DNA of 38,659 bases from Ardenticatenaceae bacterium. Its GTDB lineage: Bacteria; Chloroflexota; Anaerolineae; Promineifilales; Promineifilaceae. Below are positions 15,794 through 24,086 of the stretch, one piece after another. Numbering within the stretch: the stretch's first letter is position 1; each line of letters opens with the position of its first letter. The position numbers and the translations under genes were made by a program. Location: NCBI GenBank assembly GCA_011525915.1, contig WYBM01000045.1, positions 1 to 38,659 of the forward strand, given 5' to 3'. Below the pieces are notes generated by a model. That model did not search any database and was not told the DNA's origin. It saw only the letters and a list, made by a program, of their open reading frames with translations.

Positions 15794-17116
15794 ATGCAGC
15801 GCGTATCTATACTCATTTTTACCTCTTGCTTGCTGTTTATTCTGGCAGCCTGCACCTTATTAAGTGATGGTAGGCCAGACACGGCCGTGTCGCTAACGCC
15901 CTCCCCTGCACCCACGCCTACCATCACTCCCGCACCGGCGATTACCCCAGACGTAGCATTGTCGGCTCCTGTCACCAAGACAACCATCATGTTGACTGTC
16001 TGGATTCCACCAGAGATTTGGGCGGCCTCAGAATCTGGGCAAGCCACCTTAAATGCCCAATTAAATGCCTACCGCGCCAACCACCCGGACCTGGAAATTC
16101 GGGTGGAGTCAAAGGCGGCTACCGGGCAGGGCAGCATTCTCAACTATTTGCGCACAGGTCGGACTATCGCCCCAAATATTTTGCCGGACCTGGTAGCCTT
16201 GCCTTCTGATCAGCTCGCTTCAGCAGCGGCCGGGGAATTAATCTACGCTTTAAATGACTACGTAGACCCCACACACCTGGAAGATCTATACCCCGCCGGG
16301 CTAAAATTGGTGACGGTAGAAAGCCAGACCTTAGGGTATCCATTTGTACTTTCCCAACCACCACACCTGGCTTATAACAGCACGGTTATTACCACTACCG
16401 TGCCCTCCACCTGGACACAGTTTATACAACAGCCCAGGCAGCACTTTGTTTTCCCGGCTGGCGGCACGCCAGGTGCTACCCTTCTGTTGGAAATGTATCT
16501 AGATAATGGCGGCAAGCTCATAAATGAAGCTGGCCAGTTTGAGCTGCAAGTAGAGCCCCTGGCTGCAGCATTACAGCAGTTAAGCACCGCACGCAGCAAT
16601 GGATTTATCTTGCCCCAAAGCAGTAATCTGCAAACCCTGGAGGATTCCTGGCAAATATACCAGACAGGGCAGGCCGCATTTGTGCAAACGACCGGCAGCC
16701 AATATTTGCGGCAGCGAACTGCCGGGCAGCCCGGCAGCCCGGCCGCCATTCCCGGCCAAAACCAGCCACTGCGCCCACTGGTCATCGGTTGGGCGTGGGC
16801 TATCAGCACTTCAGACTCAGCCAAACGGCCGTTAGCCGCTGATCTGCTGACCTTCCTGGTGGGGCATGAAAACCTGGGGGCATGGAGCCAACAAAGCCAG
16901 TTGCTTCCGGCCCGCCAAGGTGCTTTTTTCTATTGGCCTGAAGATGACCCTTACGTTCCTTTTATCAGTAATCAACTGCTGCTGGCTGACGCCCATCCTT
17001 TTACCGCCAGTCACCCTGTCATGCTGGCCTTAACCGGCGCTGTCTTTGATGTCGTGTCGCTGGCCAAATCACCCCAGGCGGCCGCCGAAGAAGCCGTCGC
17101 CTCTTTGCAACAGTAG
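15794..17116 (+). CDS. Second extracellular solute-binding lipoprotein, orphan
   Basis: 440 residues starting at MQRVSILIF. The signal peptide ends in the lipobox FILAAC (lipidated Cys20). A Thr/Pro-rich linker (about 28-60) precedes a binding-protein fold with LTVWIPPEIW, LPDLVALPSDQLASAAAGELIYALNDYVDP, LGYPFVLSQPPHLAYN and RPLAADLLTFLVG. This is the pattern of family 1 (sugar-type) binding proteins. I reject the earlier Met (15713) because it would bury the signal peptide. No permease gene is adjacent. The glycerate kinase gene begins one base after the stop, so the two are cotranscribed, which hints at a sugar-acid-related ligand (inference). Confidence 0.85.
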   Translation: MQRVSILIFTSCLLFILAACTLLSDGRPDTAVSLTPSPAPTPTITPAPAITPDVALSAPVTKTTIMLTVWIPPEIWAASESGQATLNAQLNAYRANHPDLEIRVESKAATGQGSILNYLRTGRTIAPNILPDLVALPSDQLASAAAGELIYALNDYVDPTHLEDLYPAGLKLVTVESQTLGYPFVLSQPPHLAYNSTVITTTVPSTWTQFIQQPRQHFVFPAGGTPGATLLLEMYLDNGGKLINEAGQFELQVEPLAAALQQLSTARSNGFILPQSSNLQTLEDSWQIYQTGQAAFVQTTGSQYLRQRTAGQPGSPAAIPGQNQPLRPLVIGWAWAISTSDSAKRPLAADLLTFLVGHENLGAWSQQSQLLPARQGAFFYWPEDDPYVPFISNQLLLADAHPFTASHPVMLALTGAVFDVVSLAKSPQAAAEEAVASLQQ

Positions 17117-17117
17117 C

Positions 17118-18446
17118 ATGAAGTCGCCCACCTTTGCGGCTGCCCGCACCCAGGTCAGACAATGGATCGACCACATACTTACGGCCGTGCAGCCTGATCA
17201 GGCCGTCAAAAGGCACCTCGCCCGCCACGGTCGTCAACTTGTGGTGGGTCCCGCCACCCACCATTTAGATGACGGGCGTCTTTTCCTCATCGGCGTGGGT
17301 AAAGCGGCCGTGCCCATGGCTCAGGCAGTCCTTGACGTTCTAGGTGATGCGGTACACACAGGGGTGATCATTAGCAAACAGCCAGTGGACAACGGCAAAT
17401 CAACCATGGCGCGGTGTCAATATTACAGAGGCGACCATCCCGTGTCCGGGCAAAACAGCGTGCTGGCTACCACGGCCGTGACCACCCTGCTGGGGCAAAC
17501 GCGCCCCGGCGACCTGGTATTATGCCTCATTTCCGGTGGCGCTTCTGCTCTGTTAACACAACCACACATTCCTCTGGCCGACTGGCAGGCCCTAAACCGC
17601 ACCTTGTTGGCCTCTGGCTGCACCATTCAAGAGTTTAACACCGTACGACGCCAGTTAGACGGCATAAAAGGGGGCGGGTTGGCCCGCCAGGCAGCGCCAG
17701 CGCCAGTGATCAGCCTCATTCTCAGCGACGTAGTAGGCAGTGACCTGGCCGCTGTTGGCAGCGGCCCTACAGTTTTTACAGACGAGACACATCAAGACGC
17801 CCTGGCTATCTTGGAACGTTACCAGATTAAGGCCCAAATAGGCACGGCCGTATGGCAAAACATTCAAGCAGCCCTCACCCCCACCCCCCCAACACCCACC
17901 GATCACCACACACCTTCGCCGCTAAACATCATCATAGGCAGTATCCGCCAGGCAGTGGAAGTCGCCGCACAGCAAGCTGCATCTTCAGGTTTTGCCACTA
18001 CTATCATCACCAGCCATTTGGAAGGCGAAGCGCGCGAAGCAGGCCGGTTTGCGGCGGCTATTGCCAAAGACCTGCCACCCGGCCACTGCGCTATATTGGG
18101 GGGCGAAACCACGGTGACACTACGCGGCGACGGCCAGGGTGGGCGCAATCTGGAGGTAGCGCTGGCCGCGGCCGTTGCTTTGGAAAACTGGGCCGATGTG
18201 ACCATAGCCACCTTTGCCACCGATGGCGATGATGGACCAACCGGAGCCGCCGGGGCGGTAGTTACAGGCAGAACAGCGGCATACGGCCGTGAAGTTGGCC
18301 TGGATGCCCGCCAATGCCTGGACCACAATGACAGTTACACCTTTTTTAAGAAATGTGACACTGCCGGGTACGGGCCCCATCTTATTATTACCGGACCAAC
18401 CGGTACAAACGTCAATGATCTTATCTTTATCATCCGTCATCAATGA
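17118..18446 (+). CDS. Glycerate 2-kinase, MOFRL family
   Basis: Phosphorylates D-glycerate with ATP, in this family normally to 2-phosphoglycerate, feeding lower glycolysis. The 442-residue product has the expected length and motifs: FLIGVGKAAVPMA, LISGGASALL, an NTVRRQLDGIKGGGLA segment, GGETTVTLRGDGQGGRNLEVALA, ATDGDDGPTGAAGAVV, NDSYTFF and the terminal GTNVNDL. The ATG lies one base behind the stop of the lipoprotein gene; the open frame upstream only overlaps that gene. No good Shine-Dalgarno is visible, so translation may depend on termination-reinitiation. The phosphohexomutase gene follows after 40 bp. Confidence 0.92.
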   Translation: MKSPTFAAARTQVRQWIDHILTAVQPDQAVKRHLARHGRQLVVGPATHHLDDGRLFLIGVGKAAVPMAQAVLDVLGDAVHTGVIISKQPVDNGKSTMARCQYYRGDHPVSGQNSVLATTAVTTLLGQTRPGDLVLCLISGGASALLTQPHIPLADWQALNRTLLASGCTIQEFNTVRRQLDGIKGGGLARQAAPAPVISLILSDVVGSDLAAVGSGPTVFTDETHQDALAILERYQIKAQIGTAVWQNIQAALTPTPPTPTDHHTPSPLNIIIGSIRQAVEVAAQQAASSGFATTIITSHLEGEAREAGRFAAAIAKDLPPGHCAILGGETTVTLRGDGQGGRNLEVALAAAVALENWADVTIATFATDGDDGPTGAAGAVVTGRTAAYGREVGLDARQCLDHNDSYTFFKKCDTAGYGPHLIITGPTGTNVNDLIFIIRHQ

Positions 18447-18486
18447 ACGGTAATCCGTCACCGATGACCGTCAAACAGGGAGAATC

Positions 18487-19914
18487 ATGACCATCAAATT
18501 CGGCACCGACGGCTGGCGCGCCGTCATCAGCGAAACCTTTACCTTTGCCAACCTACGCCTGGTAGCCCAGGCCATCGCCGACTTTATTCTGGAAGAAAAT
18601 GGGCAAGATCCCAGTGTCGTCATTGGCTTTGACACTCGCTTCCTCTCTGACCGATACGCGGCCGAAGTGGCCCGTGTGATGGCCGCCAACCATATTGATA
18701 CCTGGTTGGCTCGCGCCGACACACCTACACCGGCCATCAGTTATGCTGTGTTCCATAAACAAGCAACGGCTGGCGTTATGATTACGGCCAGTCATAACCC
18801 CCCCCGTTACAACGGGGTCAAACTTAAAGCCAGCTATGGCGGCTCTGCCAGCCCGGCCCAACACAAGCGGGTAGAATATTTGCTGGAACGCAACCTGGCC
18901 GAGTCACGCGGTCCCAATCTCATAGATTTGCAAGAAGCGATCCGTAAGGATCGTGTAAAAAAGTTTGACCCTGCCTGGACCTATTACGAACATCTCAGCA
19001 CGTTAGTAGACCTGGACATCATCTCCAGCGGCGAACTGCGGGTGGTAGCCGATGGCATGTACGGCGCCGGGCGAGGTGCCATTGGTGAAGTATTGGCCCG
19101 CGGCCGTACGCATGTCCACAACCTTCGCCACGAGATGAACCCAGGCTTTGGCGGCATTCACCCTGAACCCATCGCCAAACATCTGGGGCTGCTTATGTCC
19201 ACCATTCAGGCCGGCCATTGGGACGTGGGGCTGGCCACCGACGGTGACGCTGACCGCATTGGTGCCGTAGACGCCCGCGGCGATTTTGTAGACCCGCACC
19301 GCATCTTTGCCCTGGTGCTGCGTTACCTGCTGGAAAACCGCGGCTGGCGGGGCAAAGTGGTACGCACGGTGTCTACCACGCGCATGATTGACCGCATTGC
19401 TGCCCATCATGGCCTGGAACTTGTAGAAACGCCTGTAGGCTTTAACCACATCGCTGATCTGATGATTGCCAATGGCGTGGTTATGGGGGGGGAAGAGTCA
19501 GGCGGTATGAGTGTCAAGGGGCACATTCCCGAAGGGGATGGCGTGTTAATGGGGTTGTTGTTGTTGGAAGTAATCGCCGCCGCCAAAATGCCCCTTCACA
19601 GGCTGGTGGCAGAGCTGCTGGCACACTATGGTCCGGCACAATATGCACGCACAGACATGAAACTAACGCGCCCGGTAGAAAAGAAACAAATGGTCAACTT
19701 TCTATTAAGCCAGGCGCCAAAAGAGATTGCCGGGGTAACCGTGGATGATGTGCAGACCGTAGATGGCGTAAAGTATTATTTAAATGATGGCAGTTGGCTG
19801 TTGATACGGCCGTCCGGCACTGAACCTGTGCTGCGCGTCTACGCAGAAGCGCCCGATGACGGCCGTGTACAAGCCCTGCTTGGCTTTGGTGAAGACATGG
19901 CACACCGGGCCTGA
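18487..19914 (+). CDS. Phosphoglucomutase/phosphomannomutase family protein
   Basis: Alpha-D-phosphohexomutase superfamily, 475 residues. The phosphoserine loop TASHNPPRYNG has Ser102. The metal loop DGDADR is at 252-257 (Asp252, 254, 256), the sugar-binding GEESGG at 335-340 and the phosphate-binding RPSGTEP at 441-447. The Arg-Pro of the last motif is written with an ACGGCCGT octamer. It interconverts hexose 1- and 6-phosphates; glucose versus mannose or glucosamine preference cannot be read from the sequence. A strong Shine-Dalgarno (AGGGAGA) precedes the ATG. In this window it would link glucose from the pullulanase to glycolysis or to wall-sugar synthesis. It converges on the M20 peptidase gene. 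Confidence 0.93.
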   Translation: MTIKFGTDGWRAVISETFTFANLRLVAQAIADFILEENGQDPSVVIGFDTRFLSDRYAAEVARVMAANHIDTWLARADTPTPAISYAVFHKQATAGVMITASHNPPRYNGVKLKASYGGSASPAQHKRVEYLLERNLAESRGPNLIDLQEAIRKDRVKKFDPAWTYYEHLSTLVDLDIISSGELRVVADGMYGAGRGAIGEVLARGRTHVHNLRHEMNPGFGGIHPEPIAKHLGLLMSTIQAGHWDVGLATDGDADRIGAVDARGDFVDPHRIFALVLRYLLENRGWRGKVVRTVSTTRMIDRIAAHHGLELVETPVGFNHIADLMIANGVVMGGEESGGMSVKGHIPEGDGVLMGLLLLEVIAAAKMPLHRLVAELLAHYGPAQYARTDMKLTRPVEKKQMVNFLLSQAPKEIAGVTVDDVQTVDGVKYYLNDGSWLLIRPSGTEPVLRVYAEAPDDGRVQALLGFGEDMAHRA

Positions 19915-19940
19915 CGCGCCAGCAGCATGATACGGGCGCT

Positions 19941-21317
19941 TTAGCCGCGGCCAAAACGCTCAATGATACGGGCGGTGTGTTTTGTCCCTTGCAGGAAGTT
20001 TTTGATGGTCATGTTCTCGTTGGGGGCATGCACGTTACTGCCGGGGTAGCCAACACCCGCAGACACCAACGGCAGCCCTAACGTATGGATAAAAGGGTAA
20101 TTGGGTCCGCTGCCCCCAATGATCGGTTCGACGATGGGGTCACAGCCATATACCGCCACGGCCGTTTCGTTGGCAATCTTTACAAATGGGTCATCGGGGT
20201 CTACCTTGGCCGGTCGGCCACCACCTAACAAGGTCACGTTCACGTCATGCAAGCCCTGGGCATCCAGGTGGGCCCGCAGCTTGGCTACAATTTCATCTGG
20301 TGTCTGGTTAGGCACCAGGCGGAAATCTACCTTAGCGCTGGCTTTGGCCGGGAGGACGGTTTTGGCACCTATTCCCTGGTAACCTGCCGTCAGGCCACAA
20401 ATGGTACAGGTTGGTTCAAAAACGGCCGTGCGCTGCAGCGCTAGGCCGCCCTCCAGGTGCAGCAAAAATTCCCCCAGGCCATATGCTTCTTTGAGCTGCG
20501 CTGTCTCTTCCGGCAGCCGGGCCAGCAGTTCCAGGTCTCGTGGGCTGGGCGGCAAGACGTTCTCATAAAAGCCAGGGATGAGGATGCGCTCGTGCCGGTC
20601 TTTTAAGGTACTCAGCGCCCAGGTAAGCCGCCAGGCGGCATTGGGGAAAATGGAGCCCCCCAGGCCAGAATGGGCATCACGGTTAAGCGATTGCACGGAA
20701 AGTTCCACATAACAAATGCCGCGCATCCCCAGCGCCTGACGTGGACGGCCGTCATAATCCACACCACCAAACTCCCAGATACAGGCATCGGCTGCCAGCA
20801 GGTCTTGATGTTTTTCTACAAAGGCCGGCATATTAGGGCTGCCAATCTCCTCTTCGCCTTCAATAATAAATTTGATGCCGCAAGGCAGCTCGCCTAATGT
20901 ATCCTTTACAGCCGCCAATGCCGCCAACCGGCAAATGATGTGCCCCTTGTCGTCGCTGACGCCGCGCGCATAGAGAACGCCATCCTGTTCAGTCAGTATG
21001 TACGGGTCTGACTCCCACAGCTCCAGGGGATCGGGCGGCTGCACGTCATAATGCAGGTAAAAGAGCAGGGTCTTGTCTGCCGCGGTGCCACGCCCCTCGC
21101 CAACCACCACCGGGTAGCCTGCAGAAGGCAGGATGTTGGCCGTATACCCCTGCTCACGCAGCATCGTGGCCACCAGTTCGGCACATGCTTCAATGCCTTG
21201 GTTTTGGGCAGAGACGCTGGGCTGCGCGCACAGCCGAGCCAATTGGCCTATCCAATACGCCAGGTTTTGCTCAATATGAGCGTCAATTTTTTGCAAAAGT
21301 TCACTTTGGGCAGACAT
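19941..21317 (-). CDS. M20-family peptidase/dipeptidase (ArgE/DapE/CPG2-like)
   Basis: 458 residues, cytosolic, a di-zinc aminoacyl peptidase of the M20 dipeptidase branch. Metal-binding and catalytic motifs are LFYLHYDVQPPDP, ARGVSDDKGH, FIIEGEEEIGSPN (catalytic Glu pair) and a His within the terminal NVHAPNE. The dimerisation lid shows DAHSGLGGSIFPN. The likely substrate is a dipeptide or N-acyl amino acid; it could assimilate products of the secreted subtilase (inference). I start at MSAQSELL (21317), preceded by AAAGAGGAA. That Shine-Dalgarno overlaps the stop codon of the histidine phosphatase gene, so the two are probably translationally coupled. Confidence 0.93.
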   Translation of the reverse strand: MSAQSELLQKIDAHIEQNLAYWIGQLARLCAQPSVSAQNQGIEACAELVATMLREQGYTANILPSAGYPVVVGEGRGTAADKTLLFYLHYDVQPPDPLELWESDPYILTEQDGVLYARGVSDDKGHIICRLAALAAVKDTLGELPCGIKFIIEGEEEIGSPNMPAFVEKHQDLLAADACIWEFGGVDYDGRPRQALGMRGICYVELSVQSLNRDAHSGLGGSIFPNAAWRLTWALSTLKDRHERILIPGFYENVLPPSPRDLELLARLPEETAQLKEAYGLGEFLLHLEGGLALQRTAVFEPTCTICGLTAGYQGIGAKTVLPAKASAKVDFRLVPNQTPDEIVAKLRAHLDAQGLHDVNVTLLGGGRPAKVDPDDPFVKIANETAVAVYGCDPIVEPIIGGSGPNYPFIHTLGLPLVSAGVGYPGSNVHAPNENMTIKNFLQGTKHTARIIERFGRG

Positions 21318-21327
21318 AAATTCCTCT

Positions 21328-21942
21328 TTAATCTCCAACTTCCAAATGACTGGTATCATTAAGCCTTACCAGGTACGGTCCGTGTTCCGTAACTTCAATA
21401 ATGCTCAGGCCGGTGTTGCCCCGCAAAGAGAAACGGCCGTATTCTGACCCATTAAGCCCAATGATATGGGCGATCAGCGTATGCAGCAGGCCGCCGTGGG
21501 AAACAACAGCCACTGTTTGGCCGGCATACGCAGCCAGCACCTTTTCATAGGCCGCCAGGGCTCGGCGGTGCAGTGCAGGAAAGGTCTCACCGTTGGGGGG
21601 ATCTACCAGGCCACGCGGCACACCTTGCCACAGTTCAGGGTAGCGCACCCGCGCTTCTTCACTGGTCAGCCCGGAAAAATCGCCCACATCTCGTTCGCGC
21701 CAGAGAGAGTCCCACACAGGGTGGAGGTTGTGCGGGGCGGCCAGGGCCACGGCCGTCTGCGCACATCGCTGTAAATCACTGCTGATCACAACGTCAATGG
21801 GCCAGGTCGCCAGCCGGCCGGCCAAAGCCGCTGCCTGCCGGTGGCCCACTTTGTTTAAAGGAACATCCGCATGGCCCTGCCAGCGGCGCGCCTGATTCCA
21901 ATCGGTAACGCCGTGCCGAATAAGGAGTAAGGTTGTTGTCAT
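21328..21942 (-). CDS. Histidine phosphatase (phosphoglycerate mutase-like) family protein
   Basis: 204 residues. The phosphohistidine motif LIRHGVTDWN has His10 as the nucleophile. The usual partners follow: Arg in SSDLQRCAQTA, Glu in WRERDVGDFSG and the second His in VAVVSHGG. Family members include cofactor-dependent phosphoglycerate mutases, alpha-ribazole phosphatase and broad phosphatases. The short length (about 200) favours a phosphatase over a mutase, but the substrate is not determined. No Shine-Dalgarno is obvious. It is the fourth gene of a packed minus-strand series and is followed by the M20 peptidase after 10 bp. Confidence 0.9.
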   Translation of the reverse strand: MTTTLLLIRHGVTDWNQARRWQGHADVPLNKVGHRQAAALAGRLATWPIDVVISSDLQRCAQTAVALAAPHNLHPVWDSLWRERDVGDFSGLTSEEARVRYPELWQGVPRGLVDPPNGETFPALHRRALAAYEKVLAAYAGQTVAVVSHGGLLHTLIAHIIGLNGSEYGRFSLRGNTGLSIIEVTEHGPYLVRLNDTSHLEVGD

Positions 21943-21950
21943 TCGTCAAA

Positions 21951-21998
21951 GTCAGGCAAGCGGCTTGTCAGGTAAGTGGCTTGTCAGGTAAGTGGCTT
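21951..21998. repeat. Three tandem copies of a 16-bp unit at a stop codon
   Basis: Units lie at 21951-21966, 21967-21982 and 21983-21998. The last two are identical and the first differs by two transitions. On the minus strand the unit reads AAGCCACTTACCTGAC. The copy at 21983-21998 encodes the last residues (KPLT) and the TGA stop of the oxidoreductase gene; the other two fill the spacer to the phosphatase gene. Confidence 0.85.
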
Positions 21999-23360
21999 CA
22001 GATCATCTAAGATCCAGGGCATCAGCTCGGCTACCGTGGGGTGAGTCAACACGGCTTTGCGGAACAGCTTATACGATTGTTTGGCATACATAAAGGGCGT
22101 AAACATATTAATGATCTCATCGCCGCCGACACCCAGAATGGCTGCCCCTAAAAATTGTTCCGTATCCGCATCCACCAGAATCTTAACAAGGCCGGCTGTT
22201 TCATCTTTTTCTTTGGCGCGGGAGATGGTGTGCATGGGCCGGGTAGCCATGAGCACCGTGCGCCCGCTGGCACGCGCTTCTTTCTCGCTCATGCCCACAC
22301 GACCCAGCGGCGGGTCAATAAACATGGCATAGGTCGTAATGCGTTCCTCTAAGGTGCGATCATCGGCGCCGCTGTAATAATCCCAAAAAATCTCGCCATC
22401 ATTGACCGATGTATGGGTAAACGCCCCTTCGCCATTAATGTCACCAACAGCAAAGATATGGGGCACGTTCGTCTGCATAACATCATTGACACGAATGTAG
22501 CCACGCTCATTAACCGCCACACCGGCCGCCGCCAAATTAAGCCGATCACTGTTGGGCACACGGCCAACAGCCAGCAGCAAGTGTGTCCCCTGTACCTGGT
22601 GTGTCTGACCATCCCGTTCAAAAAAAACATCAATCTTTTGGTCTGCTTCCTGGGCCAATCGCTGAACCCTGGCGTTTAGATGAATGGTGATCCCTTCGCC
22701 TTCAAGGATCTCTTGAGCCAGGGTGGCAATGTCGGCATCCTCCCGGAACATGAGCTGCGGACCACCTTCTAAAATGGTGATCTCGCTGCCCAGCCGACGA
22801 AACGCCTGGGCAAATTCCAGGCTAATGTAACTGCCACCGATAATCACCAGATGCTGAGGCAGGGCCGGCAGGTCAAGCAAACGAGCGTTGTTCAGCCAAT
22901 CAACATCATCAATGCCCGCAATGGGTGCCATGCGGGCACGGCCGCCGGCGTTAATGATGATGGTTTCACCTTCAATGATTTCGTCGCCCACACGCACCGT
23001 GTGCGGGCTTTCAAAGGTGGCAAAGTTACTATAAACCGTTACGTTATTCATGCCCCGCAGCCATTTTTCCAGACCATTGCTGGCACTATGACGCAGCTTG
23101 TTTTGCCGGGCCATGACTTTGGCAAAGTCAATGCTAATCTGCCCGGTGATGACACCAAAATCGGGGCCACGGCGGGCCATATGGGCGGCGCGGGCGCTGG
23201 CCACAATGGTCTTGGTGGGGGTACAGCCATAGTTGACGCAGCTGCCGCCAAAACGACCGCCTTCGGCCAGGGCCACAGTTTTGCCCGCTTCTACCAGGCG
23301 GGGCACTATGGTGCCTGTCGCCTGCCCAGTCCCTATCCAAATCACATCATAGTGCTTCAT
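21984..23360 (-). CDS. FAD-dependent pyridine nucleotide-disulfide oxidoreductase (mercuric reductase-like)
   Basis: 458 residues of class I flavin disulfide reductases. The N-terminal FAD fold is MKHYDVIWIGTGQATGTIVP. The redox-active disulfide is GGSCVNYGCTPTKT (Cys41, Cys46). The NAD(P) fold is HLVIIGGSYISLEFAQAFRRLG, the second FAD motif NVPHIFAVGDINGEGAFTH, and the dimer domain ends with the proton-relay pair in LTHPTVAE. It lacks the N-terminal heavy-metal domain and the C-terminal CC of true MerA, and no pyruvate-dehydrogenase genes are near, so it is neither clearly MerA nor lipoamide dehydrogenase. The start at 23360 has GGAGGG 8 bases upstream. The substrate is unknown. Confidence 0.92.
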   Translation of the reverse strand: MKHYDVIWIGTGQATGTIVPRLVEAGKTVALAEGGRFGGSCVNYGCTPTKTIVASARAAHMARRGPDFGVITGQISIDFAKVMARQNKLRHSASNGLEKWLRGMNNVTVYSNFATFESPHTVRVGDEIIEGETIIINAGGRARMAPIAGIDDVDWLNNARLLDLPALPQHLVIIGGSYISLEFAQAFRRLGSEITILEGGPQLMFREDADIATLAQEILEGEGITIHLNARVQRLAQEADQKIDVFFERDGQTHQVQGTHLLLAVGRVPNSDRLNLAAAGVAVNERGYIRVNDVMQTNVPHIFAVGDINGEGAFTHTSVNDGEIFWDYYSGADDRTLEERITTYAMFIDPPLGRVGMSEKEARASGRTVLMATRPMHTISRAKEKDETAGLVKILVDADTEQFLGAAILGVGGDEIINMFTPFMYAKQSYKLFRKAVLTHPTVAELMPWILDDLKPLT

Positions 23361-23401
23361 CGTCATTCCCTCCATAAATCGTTTATTGAACCGGCAGTCG
23401 G

Positions 23402-24055
23402 CTAACGATCACCCAGCATAGCTGCAATGTGTGCCAGGGCACGGCCGTCAATCAATGTCATCGGTTTGCCCTGGGCCCATTCACGGGCCGAGTCAGAGAT
23501 GTCGGCCGTAGTCACCAGGAAGGCATGGGAAACCCGCTCATGAATAAGGGTGCCGTACAGTTCACGCACAACGTCTGGGCCCACCGACTTGCGGTAACGT
23601 TTGCACTGCACAATGGCTTTTTTGCCGCCCGGCTGCCTGACCAGCAGGTCTACCCCATGGTCGCCGCTGCGGCCGCGCAAGTTGACACTATACCCCTTGC
23701 GCCGGAACAAGCGGGCTACATACTGCTCAAATTCGTAGGGTGTGAGGCTGTATAACTGGTCAATGTCCAGCGGCTGCACGGCTACGGCCGTGCCCCGGCT
23801 ACCCCGCCACCAGACTACCCCCCACACTAGCGCCAGGGTGACAAACCCGGCCAGTTCCGCCAGGTGCAGCAGCTCCATCAAGACAGAAGGCAGGCCGGCC
23901 AGCCAGGCCGGCTGGCTGGCTATCCGTATAACCAACCAAAACAGGTATACGGCCGTGAGCAAGCCAATCAGGGTACGGCCCACAGGACGCCGGGCAGGCC
24001 GGGACATCAGCCGGGTAACTTTGGGAAACAAACGTAATTCATTCCGAGCAAACAT
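23402..24055 (-). CDS. Membrane-anchored Mrr-like restriction endonuclease domain protein
   Basis: 217 residues. Two membrane helices (about 28-46 and 66-83) precede a cytosolic Mrr_cat nuclease domain (about 103-215): LTPYEFEQYVARLFRRKGYSVNLRGRSGDHGVDLLV, then KKAIVQCKRY. The PD-(D/E)xK core is visible as Asp136 and Gln150-x-Lys152, and HAFLVTTADISDSAREWA is the typical late motif. Mrr-type enzymes cut methylated or otherwise marked DNA; membrane-tethered versions are widespread but poorly characterised and may act on incoming DNA. No methyltransferase or other defence gene is adjacent. The frame also allows GTG at 24061. It sits 31 bp after the alcohol dehydrogenase gene and 41 bp before the oxidoreductase gene. 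Confidence 0.88.
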   Translation of the reverse strand: MFARNELRLFPKVTRLMSRPARRPVGRTLIGLLTAVYLFWLVIRIASQPAWLAGLPSVLMELLHLAELAGFVTLALVWGVVWWRGSRGTAVAVQPLDIDQLYSLTPYEFEQYVARLFRRKGYSVNLRGRSGDHGVDLLVRQPGGKKAIVQCKRYRKSVGPDVVRELYGTLIHERVSHAFLVTTADISDSAREWAQGKPMTLIDGRALAHIAAMLGDR

Positions 24056-24086
24056 AAGCACGTTGACAACGGACAGGTGTCCCTTG

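Noticed and set aside
17046..17117. Upstream start for the glycerate kinase
   Set aside because: It only overlaps the lipoprotein gene; the conserved part begins after the ATG at 17118.
21984..23360. Mercury resistance (merA) or lipoamide dehydrogenase assignment
   Set aside because: It has the shared redox disulfide but lacks the MerA-specific terminal cysteines, and no mer or 2-oxoacid dehydrogenase genes are near.
12166..24055. A defence island built on the CPBP protease and the Mrr-like nuclease
   Set aside because: The two genes are 10 kb apart among metabolic genes, with no methyltransferase, toxin or phage-defence neighbours.
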